DNA from: Rhodospirillaceae bacterium
GTDB taxonomy: Bacteria; Pseudomonadota; Alphaproteobacteria; CACIAM-22H2
Length of the DNA: 64,000 nucleotides
NCBI GenBank assembly: GCA_022843945.1
Contig: JALHMR010000006.1
Span: forward strand, 124,001-188,000
Direction: 5' to 3'
The notes under the pieces are model-generated. The model was not told the origin of the DNA. It saw only the letters and a list, made by a program, of their open reading frames with translations, and searched no databases. The position numbers were made by a program, and so were the translations under genes. Shown piece by piece: positions 44,903 to 53,124 of this stretch. Within the stretch, counting starts at the first letter, position 1, and each line of letters opens with the position of its first letter.

Positions 44903-45778
44903 TTACTCGGCGGCCTGCGCCGAATCGCGGCGGGGCAGCGCCATGCCGGCGAGGTTGGGCAGGCCCATCAGCAGCATCACCGTCTCCTGGCTGGCGCTGA
45001 ACGCCGCGCGCTCGCCCTGGTCGACATGCGCCGTGGTGTAGCGCTTGTAGGGCTGCCCCTCGACCGTGCCGGAGCCCGAAACGACGAAATAGATTCCCCG
45101 CCCCTTGGCCCGGAACACGGAATTCGGCTCGAGCCGGAAGAAGCTGCTTTCGATCTGCCGCTCGGTGAACACGCCGAGCTGCTTCTGCGAAACCCCCGCC
45201 ATGCCCTCGACCGGGACCCAGTCGTAGTGCTCCGGCTCCATCATGATCGGATCGTGATAGCGCGGCTCGGGGTAGACCATCGGCCGCTTGTTCACGTGCT
45301 CCCAGACGGCCTGGTAACCGTCCATGTTGCGCTTGCCCTCGACGTCCTCGTTGCGGCGGAAGACACCGTCCTTGAACACGCCGAACTTCTTGAGCTCCGC
45401 CGTGCCGTTCTGCAGCTCCTTCTCGGCCATGTAGCCGTTGCCGCTGGCGCCGCCGAACTGCAGCACCGCGGTCAGCGAGCTCTCGCTCGAGGTCTGCGGC
45501 CCGTAGGGCGTCGCCTCGGGGAAATAGCCGACCATGCCCGGCTTCATCTTGCCGTTGCGGCTGAAGTCGAAGGTGCCCTCCATCTGGTAGCGGAACTGGT
45601 CGAAGTTGTGCCGGTGCCGCGGCGAGAAGAAATCGTCGATGGTGTGCACCATCTGGAAATAGAAATTGCCCGCCGTGCCGGCCGGCCCTTCGATGACGCG
45701 CTTGAAGCGGAACGTGCCCTTGCGGTGCTGCTCCTTGCGCTCTTCGAACGGGATGTCTTCGCCTTGAACGATCTTCAT
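44903..45778 (-). CDS. Bicupin protein of unknown function
   Basis: 291 residues with two cupin-like halves. The first has SPRHRHNFDQFRYQMEGTFDF, which carries metal-ligand-like His and Gln/Glu, and the second has IYFVVSGSGTVEGQPYKRYTT. No signal peptide. Similarity to sugar- or aromatic-acid-modifying bicupins is only general. Divergent from an NMT1-type ABC importer across a perfect palindrome, so it is probably part of the same substrate pathway. Confidence 0.72.
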   Translation of the reverse strand: MKIVQGEDIPFEERKEQHRKGTFRFKRVIEGPAGTAGNFYFQMVHTIDDFFSPRHRHNFDQFRYQMEGTFDFSRNGKMKPGMVGYFPEATPYGPQTSSESSLTAVLQFGGASGNGYMAEKELQNGTAELKKFGVFKDGVFRRNEDVEGKRNMDGYQAVWEHVNKRPMVYPEPRYHDPIMMEPEHYDWVPVEGMAGVSQKQLGVFTERQIESSFFRLEPNSVFRAKGRGIYFVVSGSGTVEGQPYKRYTTAHVDQGERAAFSASQETVMLLMGLPNLAGMALPRRDSAQAAE

Positions 45779-45874
45779 GGGGCATCTCCCGGTGGAGCGG
45801 GCCCGGAGGCCCGCCGTTTATGCACGAACGGCCGCGCTTGGCGCGGTCCCTATACCGTAAAGGATAGTCTGTAT

Positions 45875-45892
45875 TAGGTGAAAAGTCACCTA
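45875..45892. promoter_or_regulatory. Operator-like palindrome between the bicupin and importer genes
   Basis: TAGGTGA - AAAG - TCACCTA, perfect 7-base arms. It lies in the 198-base divergent region. The regulator may be the MarR encoded at 48465-48980, although the palindrome at 49008-49032 has a different sequence. Confidence 0.65.
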
Positions 45893-45976
45893 TCAGGGGT
45901 GCAAAGAGCCCGGCCCTGGCCTATAGTGGGAACAGAAAAATCAGCGCCGGCACAGGCGCCCTGTTGGGAGAAAACG

Positions 45977-46948
45977 ATGCCGAGCTTCCGACTCACCGCC
46001 CTTATTGTGACCACGCTCGGCCTGCTGGCCGCCGCGCCCGCCAGCGCCGCCGAGAAGATGACTGTGAGCCAGTACGGGCGAATCATCGGGACGCTGCCCT
46101 GGGCCGTCGCCCTGCACAAAGGCCTCTTCAAGGAAGAGAGGCTCGATATCGACGGCATCGTGACCAGTGCCGGCGGCGGCACGTCGGTGCGTAACATGCT
46201 GGCCGGCGACCTGCCCTATGCCGTGGTCGCGACACCGGCCGCCCTCGCCGCGGTGCGCGCCGGCGTCGATCTCATCATCGTCAACGCGGAGAGCAACCAC
46301 ATCGGCGAGCTTTCCTGGGCCTCGCGGCCCGGCACCAGCGTCAAGACGCTGGCCGATCTCGCCGGCAAGAAGGTCGCCTTTACCGCGCCCAAATCGACCA
46401 CCGAGATGCTGCTGCGCATGGTGCTGGAGAAGAACGGCCTGCTGGGCAAGGTCGAGATCCTGTCGATCGGCGGCCTCGGGCCGGCGCTCACCGCCCTCGC
46501 CCAGGGGGCCATCGACGCCGGCCCGGTCACCGACCCGGTGCTGACCCTGCAGGCGGACCGCTACCACGTGCTGTTCGTGGCCGCCGAGCAGATCCCGAAA
46601 GTCACATGGTCGGTGGGCGTCACCACCAAGGCCTTCGCCCGCGCCAACCCGGACAAGCTGCGCGCCCTGATCCGCACCCATCGCCGGGCCGTCGACTATG
46701 TCTATGCCAACCGCGCCGAGGCCGCCGAGGTCTATGCCAAGGTGTGGGAAATCGAACGGTCCCACGCCGAGAAAATTATTCCCAAGTACTATGACTTCAG
46801 GCATTGGTCGCGCGGCGACTTCGACAAGGAAGGCCTGGAGGCGATGAGCACCGGCATGGTGGTCGTGGGCGAGATCGACAAGCCGGTCGACTGGAATTCG
46901 GTCATCGACCAGAGCTTCCTGCCCGAGGACATGCGCCGGCCGCTGTAA
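45977..46948 (+). CDS. NMT1/SsuA-type ABC transporter substrate-binding protein
   Basis: 323 residues with a signal peptide ending ASAAEK. The mature part follows the SsuA/TauA/ThiY plan: SQYGRIIGTLPWAVALHKGLFKEERLDI (in part), SAGGGTSVRNMLAGDLPYA and DLAGKKVAFTAPKS. Ligands of this family include sulfonates, nitrate, pyrimidine precursors and aromatic acids such as phthalate. GGGAG lies six bases before the ATG at 45977. First gene of an operon with two permeases. Confidence 0.92.
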   Translation: MPSFRLTALIVTTLGLLAAAPASAAEKMTVSQYGRIIGTLPWAVALHKGLFKEERLDIDGIVTSAGGGTSVRNMLAGDLPYAVVATPAALAAVRAGVDLIIVNAESNHIGELSWASRPGTSVKTLADLAGKKVAFTAPKSTTEMLLRMVLEKNGLLGKVEILSIGGLGPALTALAQGAIDAGPVTDPVLTLQADRYHVLFVAAEQIPKVTWSVGVTTKAFARANPDKLRALIRTHRRAVDYVYANRAEAAEVYAKVWEIERSHAEKIIPKYYDFRHWSRGDFDKEGLEAMSTGMVVVGEIDKPVDWNSVIDQSFLPEDMRRPL

Positions 46949-46968
46949 GCGGCCGGACCGTTGCCCTC

Positions 46969-47718
46969 GTGAGCCGGGTCGCCGTCACGCGGATCGCGCT
47001 CGTCCTCGCCGCCGTCGCCACGATCGAGGGTCTCTGCCGCATCGGCGTCATCGACCGCTTCACCATGATCCCGCCGAGCGAGATGGTCGTCGCCTTGGCG
47101 CGCCTGCTCACCGACGTCAAGATCAACGCCGATATCGTCTTCACCCTGCGCAACATCGCGGTGGCGATCGTCCTGTCCGTGGTCGGCGGCTTTGCCGTCG
47201 GCGTGCTGCTGCACGCCGTCCCACGCCTGCGCGCCGTTCTCGATCCGCTGTTCTCCGCCTACTACTCGGTGCCGACCTTCGTCTTCTATCCGCTGCTGAT
47301 CGTCGTCTTTGGGGTCGGTCCCACGTCGCTCATCGTCATGGGCGCCATGTTCGGCATCGTGGCAATGATCGTGAACACGCTGATCGGCCTCGACCGCATC
47401 CCCCGGGTGCTGGGTAAGGTGGCGCGGGTCATGCGCCTCGATCCCTGGCGCAGCGTCCTGCTGGTGCGGCTGCCGGCGGCGACCCCGCACCTGGTCACCG
47501 GCATCAAGCTGGCCGTCGCCTACTCCGTGATCGGCGTGGTGGCCGGCGAGTTCATCCTGGCGACCGCCGGCATCGGCCGGCGCATCTCCTTCGCCTACAA
47601 CGATTTTGACAACCGCACCATGTACGGGATGCTGCTCTTCATCCTCACCATGGTGGTGATCGTCAACAGCCTGCTGCACGAATGGGAGCGCCGCCTGCAC
47701 CGGCGCTGGGGCAAGTGA
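46969..47718 (+). CDS. ABC transporter permease (SsuC/TauC type), first
   Basis: 249 residues from a GTG 20 bases after the binding-protein stop. Six membrane segments and the EAA loop ARVMRLDPWRSVLLVRLPAATPHLVTG. Inner membrane part of the importer. Its TGA overlaps the GTG of the second permease gene. Confidence 0.92.
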   Translation: MSRVAVTRIALVLAAVATIEGLCRIGVIDRFTMIPPSEMVVALARLLTDVKINADIVFTLRNIAVAIVLSVVGGFAVGVLLHAVPRLRAVLDPLFSAYYSVPTFVFYPLLIVVFGVGPTSLIVMGAMFGIVAMIVNTLIGLDRIPRVLGKVARVMRLDPWRSVLLVRLPAATPHLVTGIKLAVAYSVIGVVAGEFILATAGIGRRISFAYNDFDNRTMYGMLLFILTMVVIVNSLLHEWERRLHRRWGK

Positions 47719-48464
47719 AGGCGCAGCGCTTCGACTATCTCTGGCTGGCGCTCGGCTTCCTGGCGCTCTGGCAGGGACTGTTCGCGCTCTCCGGCCCCGA
47801 GGCGCTGGCCTCGCCAGCCGCGACCCTGGCGCGCGCCCTGCGCTATCTGCAGACGCCGCAGTTCTGGGTGCATGTCCACAGCACCGGGACCGCCTTCGTC
47901 TACGCCTGCGTCGTCGCTCTGCTCGGCGGCCTGGCGCTCGGCCTGTGGCTCGGCTTCCGGCGCTTCGCCGGCGAGGTCGCCGACCCCATTCTCGGCTCGC
48001 TCTACTCGATCCCCAAGATCACCCTCTACCCGGTGATCCTGCTGATCTTCGGTCTCGGCGTCTCGGCCAAGGTTGCCTTCGGCGCCATCCACGGCCTGTT
48101 TCCGGTCGCCATCTTCGCCATGAACGGCGTGCGCAAGGTGGCGCCGATCTACCTCAAGACCGCCCATGTCATGGGCTTGAGCCCCTGGGCGACGGTGAAG
48201 ACCGTGCTGATCCCGGCCGCCATGCCGGAGATCGTCACCGGCTTGCGCATCGGCTTTTCATCCACGCTGCTCGGCACGCTGATCGGCGAGCTCTTCGCCT
48301 CGAATGCCGGGATCGGCTTCATCCTGATCCGCGCCATGGAGGCGCACAACGTGCCCGACATCATGGCGCTGACCATGCTGCTGTTCACCTTCGCCGCCAC
48401 CGCCAACGGCCTGCTCCTGCTGCTGGAGCGCCGCGTGCGCCACGGCCTGCCCAGCGGGCGATAG
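47715..48464 (+). CDS. ABC transporter permease (SsuC/TauC type), second
   Basis: 249 residues, GTG start overlapping the first permease stop. EAA loop AHVMGLSPWATVKTVLIPAAMPEIVTGLR, six membrane segments. It completes a binding-protein plus two-permease set, but no ATP-binding gene follows. The next gene is a convergent MarR whose stop directly abuts (TAGCTA at 48462-48467). Confidence 0.92.
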   Translation: MKAQRFDYLWLALGFLALWQGLFALSGPEALASPAATLARALRYLQTPQFWVHVHSTGTAFVYACVVALLGGLALGLWLGFRRFAGEVADPILGSLYSIPKITLYPVILLIFGLGVSAKVAFGAIHGLFPVAIFAMNGVRKVAPIYLKTAHVMGLSPWATVKTVLIPAAMPEIVTGLRIGFSSTLLGTLIGELFASNAGIGFILIRAMEAHNVPDIMALTMLLFTFAATANGLLLLLERRVRHGLPSGR

Positions 48465-48980
48465 CTAGCGCCGCCGCGGCCGCGCGGCCCCGTTGCCGTT
48501 CCCGGTCGCCTCGTACTCTTCGAGATTGGCGATCATCTCGCGGATGGTCTGCATCAGCGACCGCACGCGCGCCGGATCGATGCCCTGCATGGCGCGGCTG
48601 CGCACCCGGAAGCGGGCCGGCCACATGGTGTGAAAGGCCTGCCGGCCCTTGGGCGTGATGCGGATCTCGCTTGCCCGGCGATCGCCGGACTTGCGCTGGC
48701 GCGCGATCAGCCCCTCACGACCCAGCTGCGCCAGCAGCCGGCTGACGGCCGTGCGCTCGATCATCGCCAGCTGCGCCAGCTTGTTGATGGTGATGGCGTC
48801 GACTTCCATGAGCACGGCCAGCGTGCGGAAGCGCGACACGGTGACGCGCCGCGGCCGCATCTCGCGGACGAAAGCGGCGTTGTAAAGGCTCTCGAGAATC
48901 CCGGTCCAATGGAACAGGGATTGCTGGATGCCGTGCTTGGCCGCCGACCAGACGGTCGGGGCGCTGTTCTTGCGAGCCAT
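48465..48980 (-). CDS. MarR family transcriptional regulator
   Basis: 171 residues. Winged helix: VSRFRTLAVLMEVDAITINKLAQLAMIERTAVSRLLAQLGREGLIARQ (in part) and the wing RKSGDRRASEIRITPKG. I chose the ATG at 48980 (MARKNSAPTV), because a longer frame from 49082 would read through a perfect 25-bp palindrome and the end of the next gene. The palindrome 28 bases upstream of the start suggests autoregulation. It may also control the importer or the TctC-like gene. Confidence 0.9.
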   Translation of the reverse strand: MARKNSAPTVWSAAKHGIQQSLFHWTGILESLYNAAFVREMRPRRVTVSRFRTLAVLMEVDAITINKLAQLAMIERTAVSRLLAQLGREGLIARQRKSGDRRASEIRITPKGRQAFHTMWPARFRVRSRAMQGIDPARVRSLMQTIREMIANLEEYEATGNGNGAARPRRR

Positions 48981-49007
48981 GGGGCGGCCTATGAGGGGGA
49001 CTTCGCG

Positions 49008-49032
49008 CTGTTGTAACCCAGGGTTACAACAG
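49008..49032. promoter_or_regulatory. 25-bp perfect palindrome, MarR operator candidate
   Basis: Left arm CTGTTGTAACCC (49008-49019), central A, and the exact reverse complement of the arm at 49021-49032. It fits exactly in the gap between the MarR start and the stop of the upstream tctC-like gene (TAA at 49033-49035). There is no T-tract, so operator is more likely than terminator. Confidence 0.8.
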
Positions 49033-49992
49033 TTATGGCCGGGATATTCCCGTGAGGGCGACGATCCGCCGGTATTTCTCAATCTCGTCGCGCAGGAGCG
49101 CGGTCATCGCTTGCGCCGTGCTGGGCGCCACCTGCAGGCCGGCACCGCGCAACCGTTCCTGCACCAGCGGCTGGGCCAGCGCGTCGGTCACCTCGGTGTT
49201 CAGCCGCTGGACGATCGCGGCCGGCGTGCCGACGCGCAGCGCCACGCCGAACCAGCTGGTGATCGCGAAATCCGCGATGCCCGTCTCCTCCGCCACGGTC
49301 GGGATGGCGCCGGCGCGCTCGGCACCCGTGGTGGCGAGGACCCGCAGCTTGCGCGCCTCGGCATGGGCCTGGACGCCAGCCAGGGTGACCACCGCCAGTT
49401 CCGTCTCGCCGGCCAGCAGGGCGGTGACCAGCGGCGCCGTTCCCTGATAGGGAACGTGGACCACGTCGAGGCCGGCACTCTTCTTCAGCCATTCGAGGGC
49501 GATGTAGTGGGGCGTGCCGAGGCCGACCGTCGCCACGTTGAGCTTGCCGGGATTGGCCCGCGCCGCCTGCAGGGCGGCGCGCAGCGACTCGTAACGCTCG
49601 TAGGGCTGGGCGACGACGACCAGGGGCAAGGTCGCCAGCCGCGACACGCCTTCGAGGTCCCTGGCGCCGTCATACGGCACATCCTTGCCGAGCACCGCGT
49701 TGACCGCGATGGCATCGGTGGCAAAGATCAGCGTGTAGCCGTCGGGCGCCGAGCGCGCGACCTGCGCCGTGCCAAGCATGGTGCTCGCGCCGGGCTTGTT
49801 CTCCACCACCACCGGCTGGCCCAGCTTCCTGGCCATGTGCTCGGCGATGACCCGCGTCACGACGTCGGCCGTGCCGCCGGGCGGCAGGGGCACGACGAAG
49901 CTCAAGGGCCGGCTGGGATAGGTCTGGGCCTGGGCGTCGGCAGCTCCTGAAAGCGAGAGCACGGCAAGAGCGGCGACGGTGAGAAAGCGCAT
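49033..49992 (-). CDS. Tripartite tricarboxylate transporter (TctC/Bug) family binding protein
   Basis: 319 residues. Signal peptide ending ADAQA. The Bug-family start QTYPSRPLSFVVPLPPGGTADVVTR (in part) and VVENKPGASTMLG and IAVNAVLGKDVPYD are diagnostic. It binds carboxylates in the periplasm. No tctA/tctB genes are nearby; orphan Bug proteins are common in proteobacteria. Upstream of the MarR gene on the same strand and divergent from the molybdopterin oxidoreductase gene. Confidence 0.92.
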   Translation of the reverse strand: MRFLTVAALAVLSLSGAADAQAQTYPSRPLSFVVPLPPGGTADVVTRVIAEHMARKLGQPVVVENKPGASTMLGTAQVARSAPDGYTLIFATDAIAVNAVLGKDVPYDGARDLEGVSRLATLPLVVVAQPYERYESLRAALQAARANPGKLNVATVGLGTPHYIALEWLKKSAGLDVVHVPYQGTAPLVTALLAGETELAVVTLAGVQAHAEARKLRVLATTGAERAGAIPTVAEETGIADFAITSWFGVALRVGTPAAIVQRLNTEVTDALAQPLVQERLRGAGLQVAPSTAQAMTALLRDEIEKYRRIVALTGISRP

Positions 49993-50073
49993 GGGACACC
50001 TTCGGTCTCGATCATTTTGGTCCGCCCGCGCGGTGAGCGCGACAGGTGGGCGGGCGGAGATTATGCTTCGCCC

Positions 50074-52410
50074 ATGTCGCCCAAGGCAAACCCCGGCTCC
50101 CTCAACAAATTTCCGCTGACTCAATCGCACTGGGGCGCCTTCCACGCCGAAGTCGAGAACGGCAAGCTGGTCCGGGTAAAGCCGTTCGCGCGCGACCCGC
50201 ACCCCTCGCCGATGATCGAGTCCTGGCCGGCGATGGTCGAGGCGCCGACCCGCATCCGCCAGCCGATGGTACGCGAGGGCTATCTGCGCGCGGGCGCCGG
50301 CAGCGATCGCGCCGGGCGCGGGGTGGAGCCGTTCGTGCCCGTGTCGTGGGACCAGGCGCTCGATCTCACGGCGCAGGCCCTGGCCGAGACCAAGGCAAAG
50401 CACGGCAACAGCGCCCTCTTCGGCGGCTCCTACGGCTGGTCGAGCGCCGGCCGGCTGCATCACGCGCGCACCCTGGTGCGCCGCTTCCTCTTCGCTTTCG
50501 GCGGCTGCGTCGACCAGACGACGAATTACTCGTGGGGTGCCGCACAGATCCTCCTGCCACGGATCATCGGCAGCTTCGAAGCGGTGGCCGGCAAGAACAC
50601 CTCCTGGCGCAGCGTCGTCGCGCACACCAAGCTGTTCGTCGCCTTCGGCGGTCTCAATCTCAAGAACGCGCAGGTCGCCTCGGGCGGGCCGGGCCAGCAC
50701 ACGACCGAGAAATGGCTGCGCGAAGCGGCCACCGCCGGCGTGGAGTTCGTCATCTTCAGCCCGGTGCGCGACGACGCCCCCGCCTTCCTCAATGCGCGCT
50801 GGATCCCGATCCGTCCCGGCAGCGACACGGCGCTCATACTTGCGCTGATCCACACGCTGGTCGCCGAAGGCCGGCACGACCGCGCCTTCCTCGAGCGCTA
50901 CTGCGTCGGCTTCGAGCGGCTGCTCGGCTACGTCGCCGGCGAGACCGACAAGCAGCCCAAAGACGCTGACTGGGCCGCCGGCGTCACCGGCGTCGACGCC
51001 AAGACCATCCGCGAGCTCGCCCGTCGGCTGGTGACCACGCGCACCATGCTGACGGCGACCTGGTCCCTGCAGCGCGGCGATCATGGCGAGCAGCCCTACT
51101 GGGCGCTGATCGCGCTGGCCTCGTGCCTCGGCCAGATCGGCTTGGCCGGCGGCGGCTTTGGCTTCGGCCACGGCTCGATCAACGGCGTGGGCGAGCCGCG
51201 GCCCGAAGTGCCGAGCCCGAGCCTGGAGATGGGCAAGAACCCGCTCGGCCTTGCCATCCCGGTGGCGCGCATCGCCGACATGCTGCTCGAACCGGGCAAG
51301 ACGATCGACTTCGACGGTCGGACCATTACCTATCCCGACATCCGCCTGGTGTATTGGGCCGGCGGCAATCCGTTCCACCATCACCAGGACCTCAACCGCC
51401 TGCTGACCGCGTGGCGCAAGCCCGAGCATATCATCGTCCACGAATCCTGGTGGACGGCGACCGCGCGCCACGCCGATATCGTGCTGCCGGCGACCACCAC
51501 GCTGGAGCGCAACGACATCGGCGCCAACGGCCGCGACCGGTTCGTCGTGGCGATGAAGAAGGTGATCGAGCCGGTCGGCGAGGCGCGCGACGACTTCGCT
51601 ATCTTCGAATCGCTGTCCCAGCGGCTGGGGCTGGGCAAGACGTTCTCCGGCGGGCTCGACGAGAATGCCTGGCTGCGCCGGCTCTACGACCGCTTCCGCG
51701 AGGCCGCGGCGCGCCAGAACATCGCGCTGCCCGACTTCGACGGCTTCTGGGAGCAGGGCTATGTCGAGCTGCCCGTACCGGACGACGACTACGTGATGTT
51801 GGGCGAGTTCCGCCGCGATCCGGTGCTGCATAAGCTGGCCACGCCATCGGGCCGCATCGAGCTCTATTCCGAGACCATCGCCGGCTTCGGCTACGACGAC
51901 TGCCCGGGCCACCCCGCGTGGATCCCGCCAGCCGAGTGGCTCGGCGCGCCGGCGGCCAAACGCTTTCCGCTGCATCTGCTGACCAGCCAGCCCACCGGCC
52001 GCCTGCACAGCCAGATGGATCCCGGGCCGGTCAGCCGGCGCACCAAGATCGGCGGCCGCGAGCCGCTGACCATCAACCCGCGCGACGCGAGTGCCCGCGG
52101 CATCCGCGGCGGCGACATCGTCCGCTGTTTCAACGAGCGCGGTGCGTGTCTCGCCGGCGCCGTGGTCAGCGAGGCCGTGATGCCGGGCGTGATCGTGCTG
52201 CCCACCGGTGCCTGGTACGACCCCGCCACCCCGGGAGAAGCCGGCACGCTAGAGATCCACGGCAATCCCAACGTGCTGACGCGTGACAAGGGCACGTCGA
52301 AACTGGCGCAAGGGGCGAGCGCCATGAGCGCGCTGGTCGAAGTGGAACGTTACCGCGAGCCGCCACCGCCGGTGCGCGTTCATCAGGCGCCGACCATCAA
52401 ACAAGCTTGA
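50074..52410 (+). CDS. Molybdopterin-dependent oxidoreductase, BisC/TorA type, cytoplasmic
   Basis: 778 residues of the DMSO-reductase family. The Mo-ligand region reads GGSYGWSSAGRLHHA, with Ser as ligand, as in TorA, DorA and BisC. Other family landmarks are LTQSHWGAFHAEVENGKLV, SPVRDDAPAFL, YWAGGNPFHHHQDLNRL and LLTSQPTGRLHSQMD. There is no N-terminal [4Fe-4S] cysteine motif and no twin-arginine signal, so it should act in the cytoplasm like biotin sulfoxide reductase. It reduces S- or N-oxides, perhaps free methionine or biotin sulfoxide. Monocistronic, followed by a hairpin terminator. Confidence 0.9.
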   Translation: MSPKANPGSLNKFPLTQSHWGAFHAEVENGKLVRVKPFARDPHPSPMIESWPAMVEAPTRIRQPMVREGYLRAGAGSDRAGRGVEPFVPVSWDQALDLTAQALAETKAKHGNSALFGGSYGWSSAGRLHHARTLVRRFLFAFGGCVDQTTNYSWGAAQILLPRIIGSFEAVAGKNTSWRSVVAHTKLFVAFGGLNLKNAQVASGGPGQHTTEKWLREAATAGVEFVIFSPVRDDAPAFLNARWIPIRPGSDTALILALIHTLVAEGRHDRAFLERYCVGFERLLGYVAGETDKQPKDADWAAGVTGVDAKTIRELARRLVTTRTMLTATWSLQRGDHGEQPYWALIALASCLGQIGLAGGGFGFGHGSINGVGEPRPEVPSPSLEMGKNPLGLAIPVARIADMLLEPGKTIDFDGRTITYPDIRLVYWAGGNPFHHHQDLNRLLTAWRKPEHIIVHESWWTATARHADIVLPATTTLERNDIGANGRDRFVVAMKKVIEPVGEARDDFAIFESLSQRLGLGKTFSGGLDENAWLRRLYDRFREAAARQNIALPDFDGFWEQGYVELPVPDDDYVMLGEFRRDPVLHKLATPSGRIELYSETIAGFGYDDCPGHPAWIPPAEWLGAPAAKRFPLHLLTSQPTGRLHSQMDPGPVSRRTKIGGREPLTINPRDASARGIRGGDIVRCFNERGACLAGAVVSEAVMPGVIVLPTGAWYDPATPGEAGTLEIHGNPNVLTRDKGTSKLAQGASAMSALVEVERYREPPPPVRVHQAPTIKQA

Positions 52411-52458
52411 ACGTCGCCGCGCGGCGCCTGGCTAAACGCCAATATCGGCCGCGCTATT

Positions 52459-52488
52459 CCACGATCTCTCGTGGTTTAAGCGTTTTTT
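52459..52488 (+). terminator. Rho-independent terminator
   Basis: CCACGA - TCTC - TCGTGG stem-loop followed by TTTAAGCGTTTTTT, about 50 bases after the molybdopterin oxidoreductase stop. Confidence 0.75.
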
Positions 52489-52542
52489 AAATAAATCCGT
52501 TCAGTTTCCCCGGCGGCTGTCGCTTTTGGGGAACCGAACTCC

Positions 52543-53124
52543 ATGAAGCGATCGATCGCACTCGCAGCACTGAGCGCTGCTGCTTTCCTTGTCGCGGCCC
52601 CTCCGGTGGCGGCTCAACAATCCAACAAGGTCACCGTCACCAAGGCGAAAACGCCCGAGCCGGCCAAGGAGCCGGTCAAGGTGTCCTACGCCTGGAGGGT
52701 CCCCGGTCTGCCCGGCATGGTGCCGAATATCGGCCAGGGCAACGCGCTGGTCGAAGGCGGGCCGCGCCTGAAGCTCGACGCCGGCCCGCCGCGGCGGCTG
52801 AAGATCGAACATCGTCGCGAGCCGCTCGATTTCGGCGACGAGGAGCATATCCCGCAGCTCGCCCGCGACGCGCTGCGCGAGAACGCCCGCGCCCGACTGG
52901 CCAATCCGCTCGCCGAGAACGGTGTCGACGATGTCGAGCTCGACATCGCCGGCCTGCCCAACCGCACCGTCGCCTCGATCGCCTACACCACCAAGGCCGG
53001 CCCCGGCACCACGGTCAAAGCCAAGGCGGGCGCCATCGTGCCCGGCGTCCTGGCGCTCGGCGATCCGGCCCAGACCTTCTGGCGCTCGCGCAACCTCAAG
53101 GTGGACGTGAACTACAAGTTCTAG
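52543..53124 (+). CDS. Secreted hypothetical protein
   Basis: 193 residues with a signal peptide (MKRSIALAALSAAAFLVAAP, cut near VAAQQ). Mature part basic and proline-rich at first (KAKTPEPAKEPVKVSYAWRV), then a globular stretch with DDVELDIAGLPNRTV. No recognised domain. Its TAG overlaps the stop of the convergent methyltransferase-like gene (CTAG). Confidence 0.72.
   Translation: MKRSIALAALSAAAFLVAAPPVAAQQSNKVTVTKAKTPEPAKEPVKVSYAWRVPGLPGMVPNIGQGNALVEGGPRLKLDAGPPRRLKIEHRREPLDFGDEEHIPQLARDALRENARARLANPLAENGVDDVELDIAGLPNRTVASIAYTTKAGPGTTVKAKAGAIVPGVLALGDPAQTFWRSRNLKVDVNYKF

Noticed and set aside
49033-52008. A 991-codon open frame on the minus strand upstream of the tctC-like gene
   Set aside because: Its first two thirds lie antisense to the molybdopterin oxidoreductase and have no domain. 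Only the last 319 codons, with a signal peptide and Bug-family motifs, are coding.
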